Shown here one piece after another: positions 21,960 to 33,300 of a DNA stretch of 64,000 nucleotides. The translations under genes were made by a program, and so were the position numbers. The notes beneath the pieces were generated by a model. The model worked only from the letters and a program-made list of their open reading frames with translations. It was not told the DNA's origin and ran no database searches. Each line of letters opens with the position of its first letter. The stretch's first letter is position 1. The stretch is from Limnephilus marmoratus. Taxonomy: Eukaryota; Arthropoda; Insecta; Trichoptera; Limnephilidae. Where the stretch lies: the NCBI GenBank assembly GCA_917880885.1, contig OU862913.1, positions 44,859,460 through 44,923,459 on the forward strand, in the 5' to 3' direction.

Positions 21960-22110
21960 AGTAAGTGCTTAGAAAGAAGAAGAAGGGGAGATATGGAAAT
22001 ACGAATGTTAGAGGGAGCGCGCTAATATTAAAAACGATAATATTTAATCAAAAATGTTTAATAAAACACGACTCCTTTAAAATAGAGCAAGAATCTCGTT
22101 ATCAGCGTAT
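21960..22110 (+). mobile_element. T1 fragment
   Basis: AAGAAGAAGGGGAGATATGG through ACACGACTCCTTTAAAATAG; ends missing. Confidence 0.6.
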
Positions 22111-22269
22111 CAGAAAGATAGCATTAGTTAATTATATTGTGCACGTATACTAAGAATTGGGGATTTTTTTCTAATATTTGTTCTACACGAGGGCAAATAA
22201 AATAAATCGGATTGTCGGGTTGATCTTGACGGAATATGAAAATTTATTAAATCGGTAAGTTCTGGTTTC

Positions 22270-23276
22270 AGGCCATTATTTAGAATTTTGTGGTTTGACA
22301 TCACAAAAGGTGTCATGCAAGGCTGCGTAATGTCACCATGGTTATTCAATATATACATGGATAATTGTATGCTAGAATTGAAAGAGGTGGGATTGGGCGC
22401 GAAATTGAGTAATCTGAAAGTATGTTGCCTGTTGTATGCTGATGATGCGGTGCTGATTTCTAACACTATGGAAGATCTACAGTCTCTCGTGTCTGGGATG
22501 AACGAAGTATGTGTGAAGAATGAGTTAATGATGAATGTAATTAAGTCTAAAGTCATGGTGTTTGAAAAAGACAAAGAGAGTACGAAAACAGTATGCAATA
22601 TAGTTGTGAATGATGAATACTTGGAGCAGGTGGATGAGTTTGTGTATCTGGGTAGTATGTTTACGAGAGATCGGAAGGCTGATAGAGATATTCAAAGAAG
22701 GGTGAATGCCGGTAACTCCATTAATAGTGGATTGCCGTTGGCGCTAATAACAAAACTGTCAAAAGAAGCGAAGCTAGCAGTCCACAATGGAGTCCTGGTA
22801 CCTACCCTGATGTATGGCAGTGAGGCATGGAACTGGCAGAGGAAGGATGAAAGTAAACTGAATGCTGTTGAAATGAGATCCCTGAGACATATGTGTATTA
22901 AAACAATGTATGATCGTGTGAGAAATGTGGATATCCGCAAAAAATGCAAGGCTGATGTAAGCATAATGAGTAAGATTAAGAAAGGGACCCTCAGATGGTT
23001 TGGGCATGTAAAGCGAATGAACGAAGATAGTAATGTAAGAAGAATATACGACGTGAATGTGAATGGTAGAAGAAGTCGGGGACGCCCGAGGAAGACATGG
23101 CACGATCAAGTGAATCAGATACTTGAGTTGGGCCATGTCAAAAGTCAGAATAATATAAGAGAATGTATGAGACTATGTATAAATGTGAGTGAGGCAAAGA
23201 GCCAGGACCGATTTGTTTGGCGGTCCGTCCTCTCTGCATACCCCTGCGGAAACGGCGTGATGGTTAGTTAGTCAAA
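22270..23276 (+). mobile_element. LINE-B with open 327-codon reverse-transcriptase frame
   Basis: The frame 22288-23271 has the RT boxes GVMQGCVMSPWLFNIYMD and CLLYADDAVL (catalytic YADD), then VDEFVYLGSMFTRD, LVPTLMYGSEAWNWQ, LRWFGHVKRM and GRRSRGRPRKTWHDQV. It is 5' truncated (no endonuclease domain, RT begins mid-palm) but without stops over 327 codons, so it is the youngest or best-preserved LINE here. The 3' end is CGGCGTGATGGTTAGTTAG. Confidence 0.9.
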
Positions 23277-23383
23277 CAATAGAATTTGATAAAAAAATAG
23301 ATGTCGTGTTTGGAGGGAGTTGAAATTGTGAAATTTAATGGATTCGGTAAAATTTTAGAAGTGTAAGTTTAGTTTATAATTTA

Positions 23384-23925
23384 CTAGCAGACCCGGCCAC
23401 ACGTTGCTGTGGCTAACGAAACCTTTATAACCAACGACATTTGTAAAATCAAATCCACACCGCCCGTTTATCAGCCCGCTGCCCGCTGCCGCTTGGCCAG
23501 ATATATTATGTATTTCAACCAATTTACACAAAACTTTGACAAAATATATAATTAAGTATATACCTAAAAACATTCCTCAAGAATCACTCTATCTAATGGT
23601 GAAAACTGCATGAAAATCCGTTGCGTAGTTTAAAAGATCTAAGCGCACACACAGCGTGACCGACTTCATTTTATACCTAGTACTAGCAGACCCGGCCACA
23701 CTTTGCTGTGGCTAACGAAACACAACGCCATTACCCAACCTTTATAAAATCCACACCACCCGCTTGCCATCTGCTCTACTATAATAAGCATGTATTATAC
23801 ATATAAACCTTCCTCTTGAATCACTCTATCCATTGGTGAAAACCACATGAAAATCCGTTGCGTAGTTTAAAAGATCTATGCGCACATACATTTTGAGCGA
23901 CTTCATTTTATACTATGTAATGATG
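23384..23925 (+). repeat. Q-type repeats, two tandem copies
   Basis: CTAGCAGACCCGGCCACACG and GCTGTGGCTAACGAAAC begin each copy (23384 and 23688); each ends AAATCCGTTGCGTAGTTTAA and CGACTTCATTTTATAC. A third copy is at 26167-26432. Confidence 0.75.
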
Positions 23926-24116
23926 ATGTGTTTAAATTTTTTTGAATTCTTAATTATCCAAAATCTAATTTGAGGATTACTACTGCACTCTTGGGGAGAC
24001 ACCATGTTACTGCCTCCCCACAGCATCTTTGATTGAAATACTAGTAGAACGAGGACAACATTCACACAAAGACAAAATAAATGAGACAGAATCAAAAATT
24101 AAATCACATAAACATC

Positions 24117-24122
24117 TTTATT
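24117..24122 (-). promoter_or_regulatory. Polyadenylation signal AATAAA of the cuticular protein gene
   Basis: On the minus strand AATAAA follows the TAA stop by about 116 nt, giving a short AT-rich 3' UTR. Cleavage would be expected near 24090-24105. It is the only canonical signal close downstream of the stop. Confidence 0.6.
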
Positions 24123-24237
24123 ATTTATCTTATAATTAAAATACAAAAAAAACTTAAATTACAATAATATTTGGTTTGGCGTATTCATAAAACAAGATAA
24201 TATTCCTATATATATTTAAAAAAGAAAAACTTCAAAT

Positions 24238-24336
24238 TTATCCGGAAAACTCAAAATTATAACCTCTGCCGAAATGATGGGGCGAGGCCGGAGATGCTGG
24301 GTCTATTTTACTGTCATCTGCAGCCACGCTGCCCAC
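24238..24336 (-). CDS. Cuticular protein terminal exon with stop codon
   Basis: Acceptor TTTGTTTACAG is followed by 32 codons and TAA (24240-24238). The exon continues phase 0 from the exon at 31160-31393 and ends HHFGRGYNFEFSG, an aromatic, Gly-containing tail of the type seen at cuticular protein C-termini. An AATAAA signal lies about 116 nt downstream of the stop. Assignment rests on splice site, frame, composition and the polyadenylation signal; no transcript was available. Confidence 0.72.
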   Translation of the reverse strand: MGSVAADDSKIDPASPASPHHFGRGYNFEFSG

Positions 24337-27300
24337 CTGTAAACAAATAAAAATTATTAGATTATAAACCCTTAGGCCTCTGGCATGTTTTGTTATAAGG
24401 TCCGAGTGTTTCTGCTTTTTAAGAAAACCAAAAAAATGTAATATTTATTTTTTAACCCCCGACGCAAAGAGCGGTATTATAGTTTAACTTTCTGTGTGTC
24501 TGTGTGTGTGTCTGTCTGTGGCATCGTAGCTCCTAAACGATTGGACCGATTGTGATTCGTTTTTTTGTTGTTTGATAGCTGACATGATTGAGATGGTTCT
24601 TATCTACAATTCATGAAAATTTGTTCAGGCGTTCAAGGTCATCAGCTCTTTTTAACCCGTTTAATCACAGGAGACCATATTTGTCCCAACGCACATAGGT
24701 TTCATATAAAACGCTGTAACTCCCTTACTATCATAGTTAGAAATATGTTCTAATCGGTGTTAGAAAGGAAAAACACCACGCTTTATATTACAATCTAAAA
24801 AATAGCCACCAAAATAGTAAAATGTACGCTTTTATGTACACAAAGTTTTGAATCGCAAATAGAAAAAAAAAAAATTTTTTTACATAGAGCGACAAAAAAG
24901 TGAGGTTACAATATGTGTTTGTTGTACATTTGTCTAATAAAAGATGTGTGTGTTTTTTTGAGGCCTTGAGGAAAATAATTTCCCTCAGGGCCTATGTCAT
25001 CTGGGATGTTGTGTGGAGGGTCTTTTTGAGGAGAGGAAGGAATGAACATCGAAGAAACAACCCGTTCTAATGTGACAAATGTCAACCGTGTACAAATGTT
25101 GGGCACGCGTTTGGCGTGTTTCCCGACTATGCACCGGTGCCAAAGGGATCAATGATGCTAGTTCCTCGGAGCATCTTCCATTGTAATATCGGTAGAACAA
25201 GGATAGCATTCCCACCCGACGCCTGTGCTCTAAAGATTGCAATCCGTCTGTTAAGATGGGAGAATCAAAAAAATAAAATAATTATTTATTTTTCATTATC
25301 AGTAACTTTAGTTAGAAAAAACGTATGGTGAGCCATTTCGAAATTTTTTTTATGTTTGTATGCAAAATTTTTATAATAAAAAAAAATATGTTTATTTCGA
25401 ATTCTATAATTTGAAAGCATATTTCATCACCTTTCTACAACAGTTTTGGTTTTTGAATGTGCTCAGAAATATTCCAAATATTTGCATTTTATTGTAAAGC
25501 GAAAATATTTTGACATCTGAAAAAAATGCCAAATTTTTTAAGGGTTTATTTTGAAAATTTGACTTATTTCGTTAATTGTTATTTTAAACCCGTTGAGTAA
25601 AACCTCACATTATAATATTTAATTAAATGAAGACAATATTAGAGAAACTCAATCGAAAACCAGAAACAGATAAATAATAAAAAAATACGGTCACATCCAG
25701 GACTCCAACACAGGATCTATGACTGGCCGGTTCAGTGCTCTACCAACTGAGCTAATGTTTCCCTATCCCATTCGGTCATATGAAATGGCATCTATCATCT
25801 GCTAGATGTGACCTAGATTTTTTTCCATTCTTCCTAGACTTGCAAAAAAGTCAATAGATGTCACATATTAAATAAAAAATTGGATAAATTTATCCAAGAC
25901 ACTATCTAGATCTGGAGACAGAAAAATCAGAAAAAGATATTGGCTCCACTGGAACTCGAACCCAGGACCCTTTGCTTACATGGCAAGTGCTCTACCAACT
26001 GAGCTAAAGTGTCTATATTCAATTCAAGGGCCCGCAACCCGGATTTGTACCGATTTATTACATATTTCCCTTAAACACGGTAAGTTTTAAAGCTCTTAAA
26101 AAAATATATGTTATTCTTGAAGATAATATCTAGACATTGCCCGCGCCGAAACGCAAATTATATAAAACTAGCAGACCCGGCCACACGCTGCTGTGGCTAA
26201 CCTTTATAAAATCCACACCACCCGCTTGCCAGCTGCCCGCTGCCAGCTGCCTGAATTGAACATTTGAATGTCTCGGCTTTTCTCTAATATAATAAGCATG
26301 TATTATACATATAAACCTTCCTCTTGAATCTCTCTATCTATTGGTGAAAACCGCATGAAAATCTGATGTGTAGTTTAAAAAATCTATGCGCACATAGGTA
26401 CATTTTGAGCGACTTAATTTTATACTATGTAATGATGATTCCCTCGATAGAAAAAAATCGCAAAGTATGCTCCAAAAATTATTATTTTAACACGTTTGTT
26501 TCAGTTATTTTACGAGTTACATGTATGAAAAAATTCACAGTGTTTCTTTAAATGCTGTTTAAGATAATGTCCGATTTTTGCAAGATTGTTGCTCTATTTT
26601 AAACGAGTCGTGTTTTATTAAACATTTTCGCAATTTTCGCATCGATTTTATCGCTGTGAATGTTAGCGCTCTCCTCTAACATTCGTAATTTCGTATCTCT
26701 CCATCTTCTTCTTTTCGGGCCCGGTTGCAGAGCCTTAACTGTTTCTTTAATTAAATATTACAATTTGAAATTTTACTTATAAAGTTAATAATAAAAATAA
26801 ATATTCATCCTAGACTTGCAGAAAAGTCAATAGATGTCGCGTATTAAGGCTCTGCAACCGGGCCCGAAAAGAAGAAGATGGAGAGATACGAAATTACGAA
26901 TGTAAGAGGAGAGCGCTAACATTTGCAGCGACAAAATAGTCGCAAAAATTGCGAAAGAGTTTAATAAAACACGACTCGTTTAAAATAGAGCAAAAAGCTC
27001 GCGGGCATTATCTTAAACAGCATTTAAAGAAACACTGTGAATTTTTTCATACATATAACTTGTAAAATAACTGAAACAAACATGTTAATAATAATTTTTG
27101 GAGCATACTTTGCGATTTTTTTCTATCGAGGGAATTTTATATAATTTGCGTTTCGGCGCGGGCAAAGTCTAGATATTATCTTCAAGAATAACATATATTT
27201 TTTTAAGAGCTTTAAAACTTACCGTGTTTAAGGGGAAAATGTAATAAATCGGTACAAATCCGAGTTGCGGGCCCTTAAAAATAAAATGAATAAAAAAATA

Positions 27301-30300
27301 TCCAGACACTATCCAGATAGCATTTAGTTCTGGTTGAATCTTGCAATCATACATACAGATAGCAGATAATAAAAATACGCGATAAGAAAATGAAAATGGT
27401 AGTTCTTGGTCGAATAATGATACAGTTGAACATATTAATATTAAAATATTTTTCAGGATTAAATAACATGTGTTCACAATTATGTACTCTGCGTGCGAAC
27501 TCTATCTGAATTTCTTTAAACAGACAATAAACTAAACAGTGTTAATTTCAAGCGACCTCCCAGGTAAGTATGGTCCTGTTTTCAATCATTTTTAGTCAGC
27601 ATCGGGTTAATTGGTCAAAAAATTGTACATATATGTTTTCGTATTAGTGATCAATTAACCGGTGTATGCAATTTTTAGTCGTACGTTGTTTTAATTGTTT
27701 GTCTAGCTTGTAGTATTTTTTTTTGATTTTAGAAATGTATTATAAGTTTGTTCAGCGCCCTTGAGGTGATTTTTCACAAAAACGGCGCTATATATATCAT
27801 CCAAATATTATTATTAACTGAATTGGATTGTGACACATTAGCTCAGTTGCTAGAGCGCTGATCTGGCAAGTCATAGGTCCTGGGTTCGAATCCTAGATGA
27901 GATCGTTTTTTTCCGATTCTTCTGTTTCAGATTTACGATTGAGTTTCTCTAATATTGTCTTCATCTATTTTTTATATTCCTTGGACACTCATCATCTTCA
28001 CTATTGGCTCTACAACCCCTGGTGGGTCTTGGCCTCCTTAAGAGTCTTCCTCCACTCATCTCGGTTTTGTGCCAGCTCTCTCCAGTTTAGAAGCTCCAAG
28101 ATAGATGACTTTGAGGACGTTGTCGCTCCATCTTAATCTTGGCCTTCCCAGCAGTGTTGCCAACTCGAATTTTAAAGTAGAAGTAGAGCTAGGCGAAACC
28201 CAAAAAAGAGCCAAAAAGGAGCAAAAATTTTGACGGGCTTCATCAGGATTTTTTTTCGTATACAGCCATTGTTACAATTTTTTTTTGAACTTCTAGGAGA
28301 AGTCTATTTCTGGTTTTATTTTTGACAATATTTAACTGGCTAAAAACTCGTTCCACTTCTCCGTTTGACCACGGCAGAGCAAGTACCGAAATTGCGAAAG
28401 ATCAGCAGCCTCACGATACTTTAGCACCTCAGCCCAAAACTTGATTGTGCTTGATATGCTTCTCCAGGGTATTAGAGAGATCTTGAACCATTGGACTTCG
28501 GCTAAATAATCACGTACTGCGTAATGATATATACATGCAAAGCGCATTCGAATTCGAAGGAGACTGACGCAAGACGCAATATTATTTTTTCAATATTGTT
28601 TCACGTGAATAAGAGCTAAAATATCTGAAAAACGAGCTAAGAAGCTAAATAACTTTTTTTGGAACTGACGACGTCGATTTAGAGCCAAATCTAGCTCTAA
28701 AGGAGCTGAGTTGGCAACACTGCTTCCCAGGCTCCTTCGCCCTATTGGTCTTGAGTTCAGCAGGGACTTTGGTGCTTGATGCTCGGTCATCCTCTCCACA
28801 TGACCCAGCCACCAAAGTCTTCCCAGTTTTATAAATTTTGCGACATTTAGCTCCTTAAACAAAGCATAGAGCTCATTGTTATAACGTCTGCGCCAAAATC
28901 CATTTTCTAGAACCGGTCCGAAGATGCGCCTCAAAATTTTTCTTTCAAAAACGTACAGTGCTCGCTCATTCCTCTTAGTTAGTACCCAAGTCTCAGCTGC
29001 GTAAGTAAGTACTGGTCTGTTTTCTACACTAATATCTTCGTGTTTCTGGACAGCAGTCTGGACTTTATTTGGTTTTGTAGGCGGAAATAACAGCGATTTG
29101 CGTTCACTATGCGCTTCTGGATCTCCTTTGTTGTATTATTGTCGTTTGTTATCAGGGAGCCCTAGGTATGTGAATCTTGGTACCGTTTCGAAATTTTGGT
29201 TTATTTTGGTTTAATTTAGGAAACTATGTAACAATTTCAAGATATTTTGTTTTGAAGAGTTTTATTTTCAATGTACATTTGTTGCTTAAATTTTTATTTA
29301 TCTGCAAATGGTTTCGACACATCTGTGTCATTCTCTAGCAAAATAACTTAAAATTTATACAAGTATAAAAATAATTAGATTTTATTAGGCGAGGGTAGAG
29401 AGAGGGGTGATTTTGGGGGAAGTGAAGAACGGTGGGAGGAGTCATCATGTACAAAAATAATTGTATGAATATTTTGATTTGTCGCATCTTCAAACTGAAA
29501 GAATCCAAAGTCTTGATAAAAAAAAATATTTTTGAAAAAAAAATGATTTTCAGCTACAACATCAGTAATGTCGTATTTTTTCAATCTTAGCACCAGGGGG
29601 GTGTATAACTCTGACCTTTTTGGTGACCAAATCACTATCACGTGGTTTGTGACGTCAGAGTAATGACTACAAATAGGAACTTACTATTTCCTTACTTTTT
29701 GACTTTCCTCTATTCTTGTCGGTGGTATGTGACGTCAGAGGAATGACTACAATAGGAATCTTACAATTTCCTTACTTTTTTACTTTCCTCTATTCTTGTC
29801 GGTGGTATGTGACGTCAGAAGAATGACTACCAATAGGAATCTAACAATTTCCTTACTCTTTTACTTTCCTCTATTCTTGTCGATGGTATGTGACGTCAGA
29901 AGAATGACTACCAATAGGAATCTTACAATTTCCTTACTTTTTTACTTTCCTCTATTCTTGTCGATGGTATGTGACGTCAGAAGAATGACTACCAATATGA
30001 ATCTTACAATTTCCTTACTTTTGTACTTTCCTCTATCCTTGTCGATGGTATTTGAGGTCAGAGGAATGACTACCAACAGGAATCTTACAATTTCCTTATT
30101 TTTTTTACTTTCCTCTATCCTTGTCGATGGTATGTGACGTCAGAGTCATGAAATTTTCATTTTTTATGGTTAAATAGTGTCGACACCTGTTCCATACAAA
30201 AAGCCCAAAGATATCAATCTAGGTTTTAGTTCATTTATGCTTAGCACTGTAGCTCACCGAAAACTTACGGACCGCCACTGCTTCATTTTTCTTTCATTTC

Positions 30301-33300
30301 CTTAATTCCTTAACAGAACTTCCTCTCTTTCATTTCGTTAAAAAACCCTCCACACAGCATCTTTATAGATGATTTAGGTGGGTAGGAATCTAGGGGTCAA
30401 TGTGTCCAGGAGTGACGGACGTATGAATCTATTCCTCCCGCTTCGGTGCAAGGCGATGGATCGAGAGAGACCATTTAGAGAGGTCAAAGGGTGTCCTCAA
30501 ATTGGTCTCTCTCGATCCGGCCCGCCATGCAGCTGGTGGGCAGGCCATCCACGTGCCAAGACCTGTATTCCGATGAACCCGGGCACATCTGCTAAGTAAC
30601 CAAACTTAGCGAATCACTTGTGGTGACCTATGGCAGAGGGGCGGCGGTACCCATAACCGCCTCCCAAACTACAGTAAAATAATTCTAAATAACAAAAAAA
30701 AATCAACATTAAAAGTATGGCCGACAACATTAAAGGTAAGTGACGGCCGACGTAGTCCAGCGGTAAGGCTCTTGACTCGCAATCCGAAGGTCGCGGGATC
30801 GAATCCCGGCTTAGCAAATAAATTTTATTTTATTAATTTGTGTTATTTCACAATAAATTCATTTAAAACAATATATAGTATCTACATTTGCGGCATGTTC
30901 CAGAGTGGAAGATACTTTCAGTACCGCCCTGGTGTAAGACCACCATTCAGAATTGAAACGTTGCTTGAAATGGCTTTAGCCGTGTTTGGTGACCAGATCT
31001 GAATAACCAGGTACTTCCCCACCTTCCTCTTCCCTATCTCCTTCCCCTCCCCACTACCTTCAACCTCACAAAATACATATATATTTTTCTTCAATTTTCT
31101 GTTTTTCTTGAAACCACCTTGGGTACGTAAAGGTTAAAATAACAGAAAAATTTCCTCACCAGCTGTCCGTTGTCTTGATATTTCCTGTAATTGTTGTCGT
31201 GTCGTTGTTCTACGCTGTAAAGCATGGCCCTGCTAGGTTCCTTCACTCCGCCTGCTTGCTGGCTACCCGCTTGCTGGCTACCCGCTTGCTGGTAATCCCG
31301 CAGGAATCCCGCAGCGTGGTACCTGCTCGGAGAGTCTTCCTGGTGACTGGGTTGGTACTGGGACTTCTGATAATTTGGGTTGAAAAGGGCCTGCTGGGAG
31401 AGTAATAAGTAAGTTAAATGATGTATCAAGAAGCCACTTTTGGCGATGGTTGATGTGTATAAGGCCGATGTATCAAGAAGCCACTTTTGGAGATGGTTGA
31501 TGTATCAAGATACCACTTTTGCCGAGAGTTTATGTATCAAGAAGCCACTTTTGGAGATGGTTGATGTATCAAGATACCACTTTTGCCGAGAGTTTATGTA
31601 TCAAGAAGCCACTTTTGGCAATGGTTGATGAATCAAGATGCCACTTTTGCCGAGAGTTTATGTATCAAGAAGCCACTTTTGGCAATGGTTGATGAATCAA
31701 GATGCCACTTTTGCCGAGAGTTTATGTATCAAGAAGCCACTTTGGCAATGGTTGATGTATCAAGAAGCCACTTTTGGCAATGGTTGATGAATTAAGATGC
31801 CACTTTTGGATATGGTTGATGTGTAAAACGGTTGATGTGTATATATGGTTGATGTATCAAGGAGCCACTTTTGGCATTTATTGTAGTAAACAAAAGCTAC
31901 TTTACATGAGCTCCACACAGGAACCCCTGAGGAAAATAATTTCCCTCAGGGCCTATGTCATCTTTGGGGATGCTGTGTGGAGATTAAGAAACTACTTATT
32001 TAGAATTTATCAAGAAGCCATTTTGGTTATTTATTAATGATGTATCAAGAAGCCACTTTTGGTAACGATTGATGTACTAAAAAGCTACTTTTTGTGGTGG
32101 TTGATTATCAAGAAACCATTTTTGGCTACATTAGACGTATCAAGATGTCATTTTTGTTATAGTTTATGAATCAAGAAGCCACGTTTGGCAATTTTTTGCG
32201 TAAACAGCAACCACTTTTGTCAGTTGTATTTTATTTGGATGTGTCAACAAGCCACTTTTGGCAAATTATTGCTAAGAAAGAAGCCACTTTTGGCGGTTTT
32301 TGATGTATGAAGAAGCCTCTTTTGATAATTGCTGATGTAATAAGAAGCCACTTTCAAGTCACAATGAAGATATAGCCAATTTTGACGGTTATTAAGAAGT
32401 ACAAGCTAAGTTAGTACATATATATGAAGAAGCCACTTGGGCGATTGAAAAATGGTTTTGTAAGGAGTATTAGAAACAGCTTTTGGAGTAACATTTATCA
32501 AAAAGCAGTATTGGCGACTGTTGAAAAACTATTAACCTGTAGCAGCCAGCCTCTGCTACTACATGCTCTGGTTTGTTTCCGAAAAATATTGATCTTTCCA
32601 GAAGCGTCGCCCATATTAAAATGTTCGGATGCCGAACTAACAAGAACGTTCCGGCCACCGCTAGTAAGACGCCTAGCGCCGGCATTACGTGACTGGATAG
32701 TAGGTACCTATCACATCGATACTAAGCTGCAGATCTACCTACCTCTCACGCGTTCTAGAAAAGGTAAGGTACAAACCATTGCGTGCCTGAAATGCACAGT
32801 TCGGGCGCTTTCGAGAAATTCGACGAGTGAAGAATTACTGCCACACAAAGCAACACTCCGACTTGTCGGGCTATATAAAGGCGCCCGGCAACACACACAG
32901 CATTCAGTGTTACGGTGTTTTCATAGCGTTCAGCAAGCTCACCTCAAGCAACCGCAGTTAACCTTGACCCAGTGAGAAAATACGTTCGTTTTGTTTACCT
33001 AAGTGCCGGTAGTCTAGTAAATCTGGTTCGCTGTCCATTCCTGAATTGATTTGCAAATTGTAATTTTGGGTAGAACTCAATAAAGACATCCAACACGCAA
33101 ACTCATTGTTTTACATTTGCAACCTCCAACCACGAGTTCTACAAATCCTTTTCTATCTATAGGGTTATAAGACTAAATTGGCTTCTTTATGTAATATCAA
33201 TAAACCACTTATGAAATCTGTTAATTTTTTCCTATAAAACTACTAAAATTATCACAAATACGTCACCTTTGGTTTGGCGTAGTCCTGGCCGGTGAACCTT

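Noticed and set aside
22128..22598. 156-codon minus-strand frame opposite LINE-B
   Set aside because: Antisense shadow of the RT coding region; the plus strand carries the YADD and GRPRKTW motifs. The same holds for minus frames at 22692-23136 and plus frames at 51336-51889 and 61816-62370.
25690..27903. Possible tRNA genes (A and B boxes at 25690, 25945, 27840; also 17170, 30745, 37852, 40750 and 44318)
   Set aside because: Acceptor stems do not pair and each is followed by a shared SINE body; they are tRNA-derived SINE heads.
29375..29641. 88-codon minus-strand frame considered as an extra cuticular exon in intron 6
   Set aside because: No acceptor/donor pair in the right phase and composition is unlike the gene; the 31160 and 24336 exons already join in frame.
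29796..30137. 113-codon frame with perfect 27-residue repeats
   Set aside because: Explained by the 81-bp minisatellite; no splice sites, signal or family match.
32424..32975. 183-codon plus-strand open frame
   Set aside because: It runs from the decayed minisatellite into the U3-like part of the solo LTR candidate; no known motif, and the frame crosses an element boundary.
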